A stretch of 64,000 bases of DNA from Bifidobacterium sp. 7101 (GTDB taxonomy: Bacteria; Actinomycetota; Actinomycetes; Actinomycetales; Bifidobacteriaceae), in assembly GCF_000499285.1 (NCBI RefSeq), contig NZ_AWUN01000001.1:310001-374000 (forward strand). The letters run 5' to 3'. Under the pieces are notes generated by a model. It worked only from the letters and a program-made list of their open reading frames with translations, was not told the origin of the DNA and made no database searches. Made by a program: the position numbers and the translations under genes. The stretch's first letter is position 1; every line of letters begins with the position of its first letter. Positions 18,401-25,890 of the stretch are shown in pieces.

Positions 18401-19262
18401 TCCCGTCAGAACCGATAGCAAGAGATGAATGGTCGCCAGCGGCAATGGTAGTGAAAGTGAATTGGTCTGATGTATTGGCCGGTTTGTTTATTTTCACTGG
18501 AGTCTGTCGTAAAGTTTTGCTGTTATCGCCTAACTGCCCTGAGCTATTATCACCCCAGGCATAAAGATTTCCATCTGATCCAAGAGCCAAGGAATGGGTT
18601 GCTCCTGAAGTAATTTGAGAGAATTTGATACCACGGGTCGCTGGGGGAGTCAGAGTCGCTGTAGTGCCTCCCAATGCAGTTCCGTGTGCAGGTGCAACAG
18701 ACCAATGACCGTCGCCGGCTGTCCATTTTGCGGTCAGCTTCAAGTTGCTGGAGACGGGCTGGTTGAAGTCGTAGGCTACCTGGCCGATGAACCAGCCATC
18801 GAAGAGGTATCCATGCCTGGTGGGATTGGTAGGTCGTTTCGCCAGACCTCCCGAAAGGACGGTCTGAGAGGCAGGGGTTGCTGTGTCGGCTTGGGCGGTA
18901 TCAAAGGTGACTGAACATTGATTATTTGGGCAGGAGCTTGCCGACCGGGTAGAAGGTGCAGGATTTGCTGAGCCTAGTGAAGTGGGGGATGGGAAGGTGG
19001 GAGAGGGTGTTGTTTGGATAGGGGAATGCAGCTTTTGAGTTTCTGTTGGTGAGGGGGCAATGGAAGGAGTTTGGGTTGAGTTAGGTATGCCAGGGGTCAC
19101 CCCTTCGGTTTGATTCTCCTTGCTTTGCAATGCTGTCGGGGATGCGGCGGCATTCGCCTGTGCCGGGTCAATTGCCGAGAGATTTCCTAATATGAGCCCA
19201 GAGGCGATAATGGCTGCAAGAGAAGCTATGCAGCATGCACGACTCCTAGATGACGATTGCAT
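15423..19262 (-). CDS. Giant cell-wall RCC1-repeat protein with two InlB-type repeats and LPLTG anchor
   Basis: A 1279-residue surface protein counted from ATG 19262, chosen because GAAGGGGAC precedes it and a signal peptide starts there. Order: signal peptide (about 1-35), Ser/Thr/Pro-rich stretch (to about 115), InlB/Listeria-Bacteroides repeat with LFDGWFIG, seven RCC1 repeats marked by AWG/SWG/TWG motifs, a linker with TNWQVVTPAH; then a second InlB repeat (LFDGWFTG), seven more RCC1 repeats, and a second linker of the same type. The C terminus has LPLTG, a hydrophobic helix and a basic tail. Seven repeats per block predict two complete beta-propellers. The sorting signal equals that of the major pilin, so a window-encoded or housekeeping sortase could anchor it. 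The 5' half is clearly AT-richer than the 3' half. Adhesion or host-interaction is inferred from architecture only. Confidence 0.92.
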   Translation of the reverse strand: MQSSSRSRACCIASLAAIIASGLILGNLSAIDPAQANAAASPTALQSKENQTEGVTPGIPNSTQTPSIAPSPTETQKLHSPIQTTPSPTFPSPTSLGSANPAPSTRSASSCPNNQCSVTFDTAQADTATPASQTVLSGGLAKRPTNPTRHGYLFDGWFIGQVAYDFNQPVSSNLKLTAKWTAGDGHWSVAPAHGTALGGTTATLTPPATRGIKFSQITSGATHSLALGSDGNLYAWGDNSSGQLGDNSKTLRQTPVKINKPANTSDQFTFTTIAAGDHSSLAIGSDGNLYAWGNNSHGQLGDGTTENKLTPVKVPKPAGVSNEFTWTQVSTRWDHTLALGSDQNLYAWGWNGYGQLGNTSVPTGSNNLAAYSSKPVLVSTPVGVTFTRLSAGRYHSLALGSDKQLYAWGLNTSGRLGDGTDIQRFTPVPVRQPAGVTFSQFSAGDTSCFAISTNGNLYAWGWNGYGRLGDGSNAEDRKIPTLISPPNGTLAGFTWTRVMVRDTHVLAIGSDGNLYSWGRNDHGQLGIKDISTDGSYINRPHMVNQQTPSTAQKFTWVQINAGWEESSALGSDGNLYTWGWNNGAQLGDPDVPIGTDNSKATRLTPGLAAFPLTPDLTAVKFDQTLGSNLKKAGTNWQVVTPAHRKGRVDTTITWNLYGSQPDDILDYTYDPPSYVVTFDKADGSQPTSQSVVEDQMASRPDQDPTRPGFLFDGWFTGDAAYDFTSPVKGPLKLTAHWTAGTGRWTTSPKQGPDSGQTKVTLVPPAARSIRFSQVSAGDDHSLALGSDGNIYAWGANKYGQLGDGTTTDRLTPVQIPKPTGVNRFIQVSAGKAFSVALDGQGHVWAWGLNSSGQLGSNAVATNGSAAYSPNPIRVQAPSGMTATNFTLTGVSAGITHVLAVDGQGRAWGWGSNEFGKLGVPSNTVATTGITTRPVQVATPQGETTGFRYAQVSAGGSHSLATDAQGRAWGWGSNQNGDLGNTSDVALNGYTSTPVQVKPDTNPTGGFKPVQIIAGSGHSSALDDLGRLWSWGGNSNGELGLGDTTTRTAPSLVAMPANVSTFTQLTGSRVSGSSLALDQNGNIWGWGQNLSGMLGTGGTGSLNKPTRIGNPSGIDHFVKISAGTGHTLAIASTGGTLGWGDNGQGRLGNNTTQTVYSPVNVLFPFRLGTPSTVQFGGVSGTSLNPTGQQDGAWTVLTPNHNAGDTTVSIAWTLNGAPQPNDETNAFRFIHYGVLPLTGEAGILVIIMVGSLAAVSGLAAKRQRLEAQSGPGGKTAARHKH
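15560..18920 (-). repeat. Internal tandem duplication of an InlB + seven-RCC1 module
   Basis: Two modules of about 560 residues each (about 18920-17241 and 17240-15560) share the same order: InlB repeat, a W-x-x-P-x-x-G linker ending in PPA-R, seven RCC1 repeats, and a Val-rich closing domain (NWQVVTPAH versus AWTVLTPNH). They have diverged at DNA level, with hand-counted lines of 42-52 percent GC in the first and 62-63 percent in the second. Confidence 0.8.
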
Positions 19263-19456
19263 ACGGTCCCCTTCAAAAGCAACGGCGCATGCAACGTGGC
19301 ACCTGCAGCCCCAGCTCAACCCCCACGGCCAGCGTGCATGACGTTCAACCAAAATCAGTCTATCATGGCTTTGCAATGCCAAGTTATCATCGATTCCTCT
19401 CTTTCGCCTTGACGGTCGGATTAAGGCTAGTAATCGGAAATGGCCGTGGCTCAGGC

Positions 19457-19499
19457 AAAAAAGAACTTCCGGCAAGCCGAACCAGCCTGCCGGAAGTTC
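19457..19499 (-). terminator. Rho-independent terminator for the Rpf-like gene
   Basis: On the minus strand a perfect 12-bp stem (arms 19463-19474 and 19488-19499) with a 13-nt loop is followed by six T (19462-19457). It sits 25 nt beyond the stop of the leftward Rpf-like gene. Confidence 0.9.
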
Positions 19500-19523
19500 C
19501 TGATTGAGTTGTATGAAAAAGGA

Positions 19524-20531
19524 TCAGTACCAGTTGGTTGACTGGGATTGGGCCCACGCACCGCAGGGGTTTCCGTAGCGACCCTGGATGTAGCCCAGTC
19601 CCCAAACAATCTGGGTGTGGGCATCGGTCTGCCAGTTGGGGCCGGCCGAGGCCATCTTGCTGCCGGGCAGTGCCTGAGGAATGCCATAGGCACCCGATGG
19701 GTTGGAGGCGTTGGTCCGCCAGCCGGACTCCTTGTTCCACAACTGTACCAGGCAGGTGAACTGGTCTTCACCCCAGCCACGGGAGGTGACCAAATCGTGG
19801 GCGATGCTTTGTGCTGTACCCACGGGGACTGTTGTGGTGGTCGAACCGGATTTCGCAGGAGTGCCGCCGCCGGTGCCCACCAGAACCACCTTGTCGACGG
19901 GGACTGTCTTGACGAAGGAGGCGAAGATATTGCTGGTCAGGTGCTTATTACCGGCTGCCGTGACCAGGCTCGTGGTCTCCATGACGCCGTTCTGTCCCTC
20001 TGTCTTGACCTTGGTGGTGCCTGCCGGGAGGGAGTTGGTCTTCTCTTCGATGGTGTTGAAGGGAATAGGCGACTCTTCCGTCTTGACCTGGGCATCGGCC
20101 CGGTCGATGCGGATGACGGTCTTCTCAGTGACACGAGTGGTCAGAGATGGGGTGATCTGGTCCCCAGGCTGCAGAACGATATCCCCGGCCTCCAGCACGG
20201 ATTTGACATCGGTGAAGCCTGTACCCAGGACCACCTTGTTCTTCCCATTGATCTGCACATTTACATAAGACGTGTTCGCGTTAGCGCCGCCCGCACCGTT
20301 GCGGATGGCCTGCCTGGTGCTGCCGCGGGACACCGTGTCCACATCTTGGGTGGCAGAATAGGACGTTACGCCTGACTTGGCCGAGCTCTCAGTGGATGTG
20401 TAGAAGTCGCGCGAGACGAAACCCGCGCCAACGACCATGCCGAGAACAGTGACACCGGCAGCCAATCGCAGCCACTGACGCTTGGTCAGGGCCTTGACCG
20501 CACTCATCCGTCCTCTACGGTGGTTCGCCAT
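19524..20531 (-). CDS. Rpf/YabE-like secreted cell-wall enzyme (G5 plus transglycosylase domain)
   Basis: A 335-residue exported protein. It has a basic start, a membrane/signal helix (about 20-42), a DUF348 ubiquitin-like region (VNVQINGKNKVVLG with VLEAGDIV), and a G5 domain (about 155-225, ending in VDKVVLVGTG). The C-terminal lytic-transglycosylase-like domain has LWNKESGW with the likely catalytic Glu, NPSGAYGIPQAL and GLGYIQGRYG. This layout is shared with actinobacterial resuscitation-promoting factors, although the catalytic part resembles the transglycosylase used by bifidobacteria rather than the mycobacterial Rpf fold. The ATG is preceded by AGAGGAGAGTA, a strong ribosome site. A clear terminator follows. 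Likely role: peptidoglycan remodelling in growth or division. Confidence 0.88.
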   Translation of the reverse strand: MANHRRGRMSAVKALTKRQWLRLAAGVTVLGMVVGAGFVSRDFYTSTESSAKSGVTSYSATQDVDTVSRGSTRQAIRNGAGGANANTSYVNVQINGKNKVVLGTGFTDVKSVLEAGDIVLQPGDQITPSLTTRVTEKTVIRIDRADAQVKTEESPIPFNTIEEKTNSLPAGTTKVKTEGQNGVMETTSLVTAAGNKHLTSNIFASFVKTVPVDKVVLVGTGGGTPAKSGSTTTTVPVGTAQSIAHDLVTSRGWGEDQFTCLVQLWNKESGWRTNASNPSGAYGIPQALPGSKMASAGPNWQTDAHTQIVWGLGYIQGRYGNPCGAWAQSQSTNWY

Positions 20532-20680
20532 TACTCTCCTCTGTTGGACCGACAGATCCTCAGTGATCAGTCGACGTAACGCTTCCTATCGACCGCATGC
20601 TTCCGGTAGCGCCGAAAGGGTCACTGGACAAACACAGCACTACTTTAGTCCAAATTGGCCTTGGAACCAACTCGACTGAC

Positions 20681-21025
20681 TCAGGCCTGTGCCGGGGTTG
20701 ACAAATCGGCCTTGCGTGCCTGGTCGATCAGGTCGTCCAGGTCCGAAGACCTGAGAGCACCGGCCTGCTTGAAGATGATCTGCCCCTGCTTGGTGATCAT
20801 CAACGTGGGCACCGCCTGGATGTCGGCGGCCGCGGCCAGATCCTGATTCTGATCGATGTCCACCTTGCCGAAGACGATGTCGGTGTTGGCCTGCGAAGCC
20901 TTCTCGAAGATAGGGCCGAAGGCCTTGCAGGGTCCGCACCAGGTGGCCCAGAAGTCAATCAGCACCAGGTCGTTGTCCTTGATGGTCTGCTCGAAGTTTT
21001 CCGAAGTAATAGTCGTGGTGGCCAT
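20681..21025 (-). CDS. trxA: Thioredoxin
   Basis: A 114-residue cytosolic dithiol-disulfide oxidoreductase. Active site WCGPC lies near residues 28-32 after DFWATWC, followed by VDIDQNQDLAAAADIQAVPT with the conserved cis-proline, and ending in a short Ala/Pro tail. The start ATG 21025 has AAGGAGCG upstream; the longer open frame upstream is not needed. It is transcribed leftward ahead of the Rpf-like gene with a 149-nt gap, so the two need not be co-transcribed. Thioredoxin reductase is not in the window. Confidence 0.97.
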   Translation of the reverse strand: MATTTITSENFEQTIKDNDLVLIDFWATWCGPCKAFGPIFEKASQANTDIVFGKVDIDQNQDLAAAADIQAVPTLMITKQGQIIFKQAGALRSSDLDDLIDQARKADLSTPAQA

Positions 21026-21184
21026 GATAACGCTCCTTGAAGTAGTTTGACTGTCGCGCGGGAAGCTCCCGTGCTTAGCAACCGCTTTCAATCATCAGCA
21101 TTCCATCAAGGCTGGAGAAAGCGCCCGAATATGCTCTGGGTGGAGATGTCCGCCGGGGTCCCGTGAGCGGTCAAGCCTGGTACG

Positions 21185-21197
21185 GATAATGGAATCA
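21185..21197 (+). promoter_or_regulatory. Leaderless-type promoter for the DUF4916 gene
   Basis: GATAAT (21185-21190) ends exactly 6 nt before ATG 21197, so the expected transcription start coincides with the A of the start codon. No strong -35 is visible. Confidence 0.55.
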
Positions 21198-21826
21198 TGC
21201 CAGTGCTGAACGACGAGATTCCCGATGATGACGACTTCGATGCCGATCGCGACCGTGGCGCCTTCTCACACATCACCCCAGAGGACTTCAACCGCGGTTT
21301 TTCGGGCTCGAATCCTCCCGGATGGCTGGACCGTGACGCCATCGACCGTGCGCGGCGTTGCCTGCCCATGCCCTATGTGGAGGTAGTGCCGGTTCGCGTG
21401 GATGAGATGAGCGCCGTCACCCAGGTGGGCACTCTTCTGCGAGTGGATGATCAGGGCAACATCGAGCGCACTCTGATCACCGGACGAATCCTCTACCACG
21501 AAACCATCAGGGAGGCTCTGGCCAGAAACATCGCCAAGGATCTGGGCCAGCTGGCCCTGCCCATGCTGCCTGCCAGCCCCCAGCCCTTCACTGTGGCTGA
21601 GTTCTTCCCCACGCCGGGGGTCTCGGAGTACTACGACCCGCGTCAGCATGCCATCGCTCTGTGCTATCTGGTGCCGGTGGCCGGGGACTGCAAGCCCCAG
21701 GATGAGACCCTGGATGTGGAATGGATCGATCCCAAGGGGGATATGCTGGAGTCCTTCATGAGCCAGATGCCCGGCGGGCATGGCAAGGTGCTGATGAGCG
21801 CCCTGACCTGGGCCGGTGCACTATGA
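21197..21826 (+). CDS. DUF4916 (NUDIX-like) protein
   Basis: 209 residues. The central part, PMPYVEVVPVRV, LLRVDDQGNIERTLITGRIL and ETIREALARNIAKDLG, resembles the actinobacterial DUF4916 family, a NUDIX-fold relative whose box is degenerate (there is no clean REUxEExGU). The N-terminal 25 residues are very acidic. The start is fixed by a -10 element 6 nt upstream. It forms a short operon with an alpha/beta hydrolase gene (ATGA overlap) and then nudC. That puts two NUDIX-fold proteins in one operon, which suggests nucleotide or cofactor housekeeping. The substrate is unknown. Confidence 0.75.
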   Translation: MPVLNDEIPDDDDFDADRDRGAFSHITPEDFNRGFSGSNPPGWLDRDAIDRARRCLPMPYVEVVPVRVDEMSAVTQVGTLLRVDDQGNIERTLITGRILYHETIREALARNIAKDLGQLALPMLPASPQPFTVAEFFPTPGVSEYYDPRQHAIALCYLVPVAGDCKPQDETLDVEWIDPKGDMLESFMSQMPGGHGKVLMSALTWAGAL

Positions 21827-22707
21827 GCCGGGAATCCTTGGAGGCGGGCATGAGCATTGTCAATACCGTATATCGCCAGGGAGAGGGGCTGCCCCTGGTA
21901 CTGGTCCATGCCTTCCCTGTGGACCACCGCATGTGGGATCGGTGCGCGGCCTCACTGATCGCCCAGTCGGATCGTGTGGGTATGACCCCCTTCCCGGTCT
22001 ATGCCCCGGATATGCCCGGTGCAGGCGATTGCCTCTTGCCCGGGCCGGCATCCTGCGGCCCGGCAGACTCTGACGGTGCCCTGCCGAGTGCGCTGGATGC
22101 TATGGCTCGAGCCTTTGTGGAAATGATTGCCGCCACGGGGGCGCAGAAGGCCATCTGGGTCGGACTTTCCATGGGAGGCTACCTGGTCGAGGCCGTAGCC
22201 AGGCTTTACCCGCTGATGGTGGCCGGTCTGGCCCTGTGCGACACCACCATGATGGCTGACCGTCCGGCCTCCCGGGCCAGGCGGCTGCAGATCGCCCGAA
22301 CCTGCGAGGAGGAGGGGACGCTTGATCCGGTCATGCACTTCGCCAGGCCCCAGGAGGGTGATTCCACGGTCAAGCGTTCGCCCGCCTTCGTGCAGACCAT
22401 GACCGAATGGATACAGTCCCAGGATCCCCGGGGCATCGCCTGGCGGGAGCGGATGGCTGCGGGTCGCCCGGATCAGAGCGATCTGGTCGGCCGCATCAGA
22501 GTTCCCGTGGCCCTGGTCAGCGGCCGCTGCGATCCCTCCAGTCCCCCACGCGCCATGGAGCCTCTGGCTCAGGCCATGCGTCAGGCCGGCGCTGACGTTA
22601 CCTTTACTGCCATTGACGACTGCGGCCACTTCAGCGCCGTCGAGCATCCGAATCAGGTGGCCAAGGCCCTGCTGGATCTGGTTCATCGTGTAGGGAGGCT
22701 CTCATGA
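21823..22707 (+). CDS. Alpha/beta-fold hydrolase
   Basis: 294 residues. The fold is shown by LVLVHAFPVDHRMW (oxyanion region), the nucleophile elbow GLSMGG with catalytic Ser, an acid strand (VALVSGRCDPSSP with Asp), and the base DDCGHFSAVEHP with His. ATG 21823 overlaps the upstream stop (ATGA). A second in-frame ATG at 21850 has GGAGGCGG before it and would give a more usual N terminus, so either may be used. Its own stop overlaps the nudC ATG. The family is too broad to name a substrate. Confidence 0.85.
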   Translation: MSRESLEAGMSIVNTVYRQGEGLPLVLVHAFPVDHRMWDRCAASLIAQSDRVGMTPFPVYAPDMPGAGDCLLPGPASCGPADSDGALPSALDAMARAFVEMIAATGAQKAIWVGLSMGGYLVEAVARLYPLMVAGLALCDTTMMADRPASRARRLQIARTCEEEGTLDPVMHFARPQEGDSTVKRSPAFVQTMTEWIQSQDPRGIAWRERMAAGRPDQSDLVGRIRVPVALVSGRCDPSSPPRAMEPLAQAMRQAGADVTFTAIDDCGHFSAVEHPNQVAKALLDLVHRVGRLS

Positions 22708-23741
22708 GCGATTCGGAGACGGTCTTCTCCCCGCTGGCCCTTACCGAGCCCCTGCCCTTTCTGCCCCTGGCTCAGGGGGATGTGGACTACGACACGGTAG
22801 GGCGGCAGCAGCCCGGCCTGCTTGACCAATTGCTGGACCAGGACGGCACTGGGGTCATCCTGGTGCGGGGCGAGAAGGTGGCTGTGCCCAAGGGCAAGGG
22901 GGCGCTGGCTGGTCGCACTGGAGCCAGCATCCGTCTGGCCACCCTGCCTGCTGCATACTTGCGGGGTCCTCTGACAGGCTCGGCAGACCAGTTCGAGCCG
23001 CCCTGCTACTACCTTGGGAAGGCCGACCAGCAGGCCTGGCTGGCCCTGGATCTGGATCTTGCCTGCACCGGTCGGGCTGTTCAGGACCCTCTTCGTGATC
23101 TGGCTCAGGCTGCGGATCAGCGCTTCGACTGGCTTGGCCTGCGGGAGTATGCCCCTCATGGCCGTCCGCGTCAGGTGGGCCTGGCAACCTGCGCAGTCGC
23201 CCTGTCCGTATGGCATGGACGTCAGGCTTTCTGCCCCCACTGCGGCGCGCCGGTCCATCCCTGCCAGGCCGGATGGGCCCAAATCTGCCAGGGGGATGAA
23301 TCAGGGGACCAACACACGCTCTTTCCCCGCATCGAACCCGCAGTGATCATGGCCGTGGTGGATGGCCGCGATCGGCTCCTGCTCCAGCACAACCAGAAGT
23401 GGCCTTCCGGCTTTCGTTCGGTCACTGCCGGATTCGTCGAGGCTGGGGAGAACCTGGAGCATGCAGTCCGGCGGGAGACACTGGAAGAGGTGGGCCTGAA
23501 CCTGGGGGAGATGCGGTACCTGGGCTCCCAGCCCTGGCCCTTCCCAGCCTCCCTGATGGTGGCCTTCAGAGCCAGATCCCTGGATACGGACATCCGGGTG
23601 GACGGTCAGGAGACCGATGAGGCCGACTGGTTCACACGGGAGGAATTCAGCGCCGCTCTGGCCTCGGGCCGGTTGCGCATACCCCAGGCGGCCAGTGTGG
23701 CCAGGCATATGATTGAGCAGTGGTACGGCAGCGAGCTCTGA
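22704..23741 (+). CDS. nudC: NAD(+)/NADH diphosphatase NudC
   Basis: A 345-residue NUDIX hydrolase that cleaves NADH to NMNH and AMP; family members also remove NAD caps from RNA. The N-terminal domain is followed by a zinc ribbon with CPHCGAPVHPC (and a possible fourth ligand in QIC), then IEPAVIMAVVD. The NUDIX box is complete: GFVEAGENLEHAVRRE followed by TLEEVGL. The NudC-specific SQPWPFPASLM lies just behind it. ATG 22704 overlaps the hydrolase stop. Third gene of the DUF4916 operon. If the many short-leader transcripts here are real, NAD-capped RNA processing is an interesting but unproven link. Confidence 0.95.
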   Translation: MSDSETVFSPLALTEPLPFLPLAQGDVDYDTVGRQQPGLLDQLLDQDGTGVILVRGEKVAVPKGKGALAGRTGASIRLATLPAAYLRGPLTGSADQFEPPCYYLGKADQQAWLALDLDLACTGRAVQDPLRDLAQAADQRFDWLGLREYAPHGRPRQVGLATCAVALSVWHGRQAFCPHCGAPVHPCQAGWAQICQGDESGDQHTLFPRIEPAVIMAVVDGRDRLLLQHNQKWPSGFRSVTAGFVEAGENLEHAVRRETLEEVGLNLGEMRYLGSQPWPFPASLMVAFRARSLDTDIRVDGQETDEADWFTREEFSAALASGRLRIPQAASVARHMIEQWYGSEL

Positions 23742-23822
23742 TTCATCCGAGTGGTGTTGCGCCCCAGGACCTGGTCTCGTCGTAAGATATTTCAAGGAAC
23801 TGTCAGCAGCGAAAGGTGTGTT

Positions 23823-25427
23823 ATGGCCATGGAGGGGCAAGAAGAGCCTCGTATCTCGGATGTCGACCAGGCCGAAACAGTGACCATGCCGCCGACGATC
23901 GGGGAGGGGCCTGACCCTGTGGACCTGTTCGCCGACGAAGAGGCAGAGCGGGCTTTCGGGGCAGGTGCCGCCCACAAGGCTCCTTCGACCGGCCATCGAG
24001 GACGCACCATCCTGGCCCTGCTGCTTCTGGCTGTGCTGATTCTGGTGGGTTGCTGGTTTGGCGTCCGCGCCTTCTTCCGTGATCGGGTGGCCCCCGGCGT
24101 CACCCTGGGCGGGCAGGTCATGATGGGTCGGACCAAGGACCAGGTCAGGCAGATCGTCGATCGGCAGGTTCGTGACTCCCAGGTGGAACTCAAGGGTGAA
24201 GGCACCTCTGCCCGGGCAGGACTGAAGGACCTGGGCGTAAGCGTGGATTCGGATGCCACGGTCACCAAGATCATGAACGCCAAGGGCTCTGCAGGCCTCT
24301 CCCGGCTGAACCCCTTCCATGGTGAGGCGGTGCCGCTGGTGGCCGAGCGGGATCAGCTGGCCATGGACAAATATCTGACTGAACGGTTCATTCCCCGCCA
24401 GGATCGTTCCGTTCCTTCCACCATCGTTTTTGATCAGGGTGCACACGCCTTCCGGCCCCAGGAGGGTCGTGGAGGCAAGGCGCCTGAGCTGGGCCGCGTG
24501 CAGGATGCCGTCTCATCCTTGATAGACAAACCTGGAAGGCGTCTGGCCGTAGGGGTGGTCTACAAGGACGTGACCATGCCCATCAGCCTGGACACCGCCA
24601 ATCAGGTGGCCTCTCAAGCCAACCAACGACTGGCCAAGGACCTGGTCATCAAGGGTGCTGATGATGATCTCATGACCGTCCCGGCGGCAACAGTGGCCAC
24701 CTGGGTCAAACCGGTCACCGATCTTGACAAGGGGACCATGGAGCTGGGCTTTGATCGGCAGGCCATCAAGCAGTATCTGGACCAGGAGCTGGCCCGGCAG
24801 CTGGACCGGGATATGGTCACCGCCGTCAACGTCAAGAACACCAAGGGTGATGTGGTGGCCGAGACCACCAAGGGAGTGGACGGTGTCCGGGTCACGGATG
24901 TGTCCGCCACGGCGGACCTGGTCGTCAAGGCCCTGGAAGAGGGCGACACGAATCCGGTCCAAGCGAGCGCCGAGATCACGCCCCACAAGGAGCAGACCAG
25001 GGTGGCCCGCTACGATGTGCCCGACGGCGACATCTGGATTCAGGTCAACCTCAGTGACCAGACCGCCACCGCCTACCACGGCACCACCCAGGTCAAGACC
25101 TTCCCCATATGCTCAGGCAAGCCTGATAACGGGAAATGGTCCGACACCGGCACCTTCTTCATCAATGTGCGCTACGCGGTCCAGACCATGCGTGGGCAGG
25201 GTTACGTCACTCCCAATGTCAAATGGGTGTCCTACTACAACGGCAGCGAGGGCTTCCATACGGCCAGCTGGAACTCTGCCGGCATCGCCAAGGGAGACCC
25301 TGCCCAATACGGATCCCACGGCTGCATCAACATGTATGAGCAGGACGCCAAGTGGATCTTCGACAACGCCCCCATCGGAACCATGGTCAAGGTGGAAGGG
25401 CAGGTTCCGTCGGGTCCGGCCCGCTAG
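23823..25427 (+). CDS. L,D-transpeptidase (YkuD) with peptidoglycan-binding region
   Basis: Forms 3-3 cross-links or attaches proteins in peptidoglycan. I start at ATG 23823 (534 residues) because the upstream open frame covers a promoter-like TAAGAT; GAAAGG lies just before. Domains: acidic cytosolic tail (1-55), one membrane helix (about 60-80), two putative peptidoglycan-binding-4 type regions (about 90-370), and the catalytic YkuD domain with IWIQVNLSDQTATAY at its start. The active site is YGSHGCINM with Cys 501 and the preceding His. Family proteins are extracytoplasmic and insensitive to most penicillins. It stands alone after nudC and 39 nt before gcvH. Confidence 0.93.
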   Translation: MAMEGQEEPRISDVDQAETVTMPPTIGEGPDPVDLFADEEAERAFGAGAAHKAPSTGHRGRTILALLLLAVLILVGCWFGVRAFFRDRVAPGVTLGGQVMMGRTKDQVRQIVDRQVRDSQVELKGEGTSARAGLKDLGVSVDSDATVTKIMNAKGSAGLSRLNPFHGEAVPLVAERDQLAMDKYLTERFIPRQDRSVPSTIVFDQGAHAFRPQEGRGGKAPELGRVQDAVSSLIDKPGRRLAVGVVYKDVTMPISLDTANQVASQANQRLAKDLVIKGADDDLMTVPAATVATWVKPVTDLDKGTMELGFDRQAIKQYLDQELARQLDRDMVTAVNVKNTKGDVVAETTKGVDGVRVTDVSATADLVVKALEEGDTNPVQASAEITPHKEQTRVARYDVPDGDIWIQVNLSDQTATAYHGTTQVKTFPICSGKPDNGKWSDTGTFFINVRYAVQTMRGQGYVTPNVKWVSYYNGSEGFHTASWNSAGIAKGDPAQYGSHGCINMYEQDAKWIFDNAPIGTMVKVEGQVPSGPAR

Positions 25428-25454
25428 GAGCACTTGCTCTGACAGACGGTCGAG

Positions 25455-25467
25455 TAGGCTGGAACCA
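25455..25467 (+). promoter_or_regulatory. Leaderless-type promoter for gcvH
   Basis: TAGGCT (25455-25460) is followed by six bases, GGAACC, and then ATG 25467. The spacing predicts transcription starting at the start codon. Confidence 0.5.
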
Positions 25468-25880
25468 TGAGCGATGAACACAGTGATGGAACCTCCCGCC
25501 TGGATGTGCCCGAACACCTGCGGTATTCCCAGGATCATGTCTGGATCGACCCCAGCCAATCCCCGGCGCCCATGGGCGTGACCGAATATGCGGCTGACCA
25601 GCTGGGAGACCTGGTTTTTCTGGACCTGCCCGAGACTGGCACCCACGTCGATGCCGGCGATGAGGTCATCGAGCTGGAGTCCTCCAAGGCAGTTGAGCCG
25701 GTGGTCTGCCCGGTGGCAGGCACCATCGCCTACGTCAACAGGGCAGCCTCGGACGATCCTGAGGTCATCAACTCCGATCCCTATGGGGAAGGTTGGATAG
25801 CCAAGATCGACCTGGAGGACGATGAGCCCGATCTGATGAGCGCCGAGGAGTACGGTCAGCTGCTGAAGACCCTGAACTGA
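25467..25880 (+). CDS. gcvH: Glycine cleavage system H protein (lipoyl carrier)
   Basis: A 137-residue lipoyl-carrier protein. The core has YSQDHVWID, GVTEYAADQLGDLVFLDLP, and ELESSKAVEPV with the lipoylated Lys at residue 74, followed by DPYGEGWIAKI. In glycine cleavage it shuttles the aminomethyl arm between GcvP, GcvT and GcvL, but none of those genes is in this window. Bifidobacteria are known to lack classic 2-oxoacid dehydrogenases, so this H protein may be the main lipoylated protein. A lipoate ligase gene lies 5.7 kb downstream. The start is supported by a -10 element 6 nt upstream. Confidence 0.95.
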   Translation: MSDEHSDGTSRLDVPEHLRYSQDHVWIDPSQSPAPMGVTEYAADQLGDLVFLDLPETGTHVDAGDEVIELESSKAVEPVVCPVAGTIAYVNRAASDDPEVINSDPYGEGWIAKIDLEDDEPDLMSAEEYGQLLKTLN

Positions 25881-25890
25881 CGGTCCGGTT

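Noticed and set aside
15423-19262. Regular repeats resembling a CRISPR array or minisatellite
   Set aside because: Repeats are coding RCC1 units of variable length and sequence, without identical repeats and unique spacers.
19262-19475. A start at 19475 for the RCC1 gene, adding 71 residues
   Set aside because: The added part has no signal-peptide character, while ATG 19262 has a ribosome site and a proper signal peptide follows.
20532-20680. A c-di-AMP (ydaO-type) riboswitch before the Rpf-like gene
   Set aside because: Such switches precede rpf genes in other actinobacteria, but the gap is short and lacks the expected motif.
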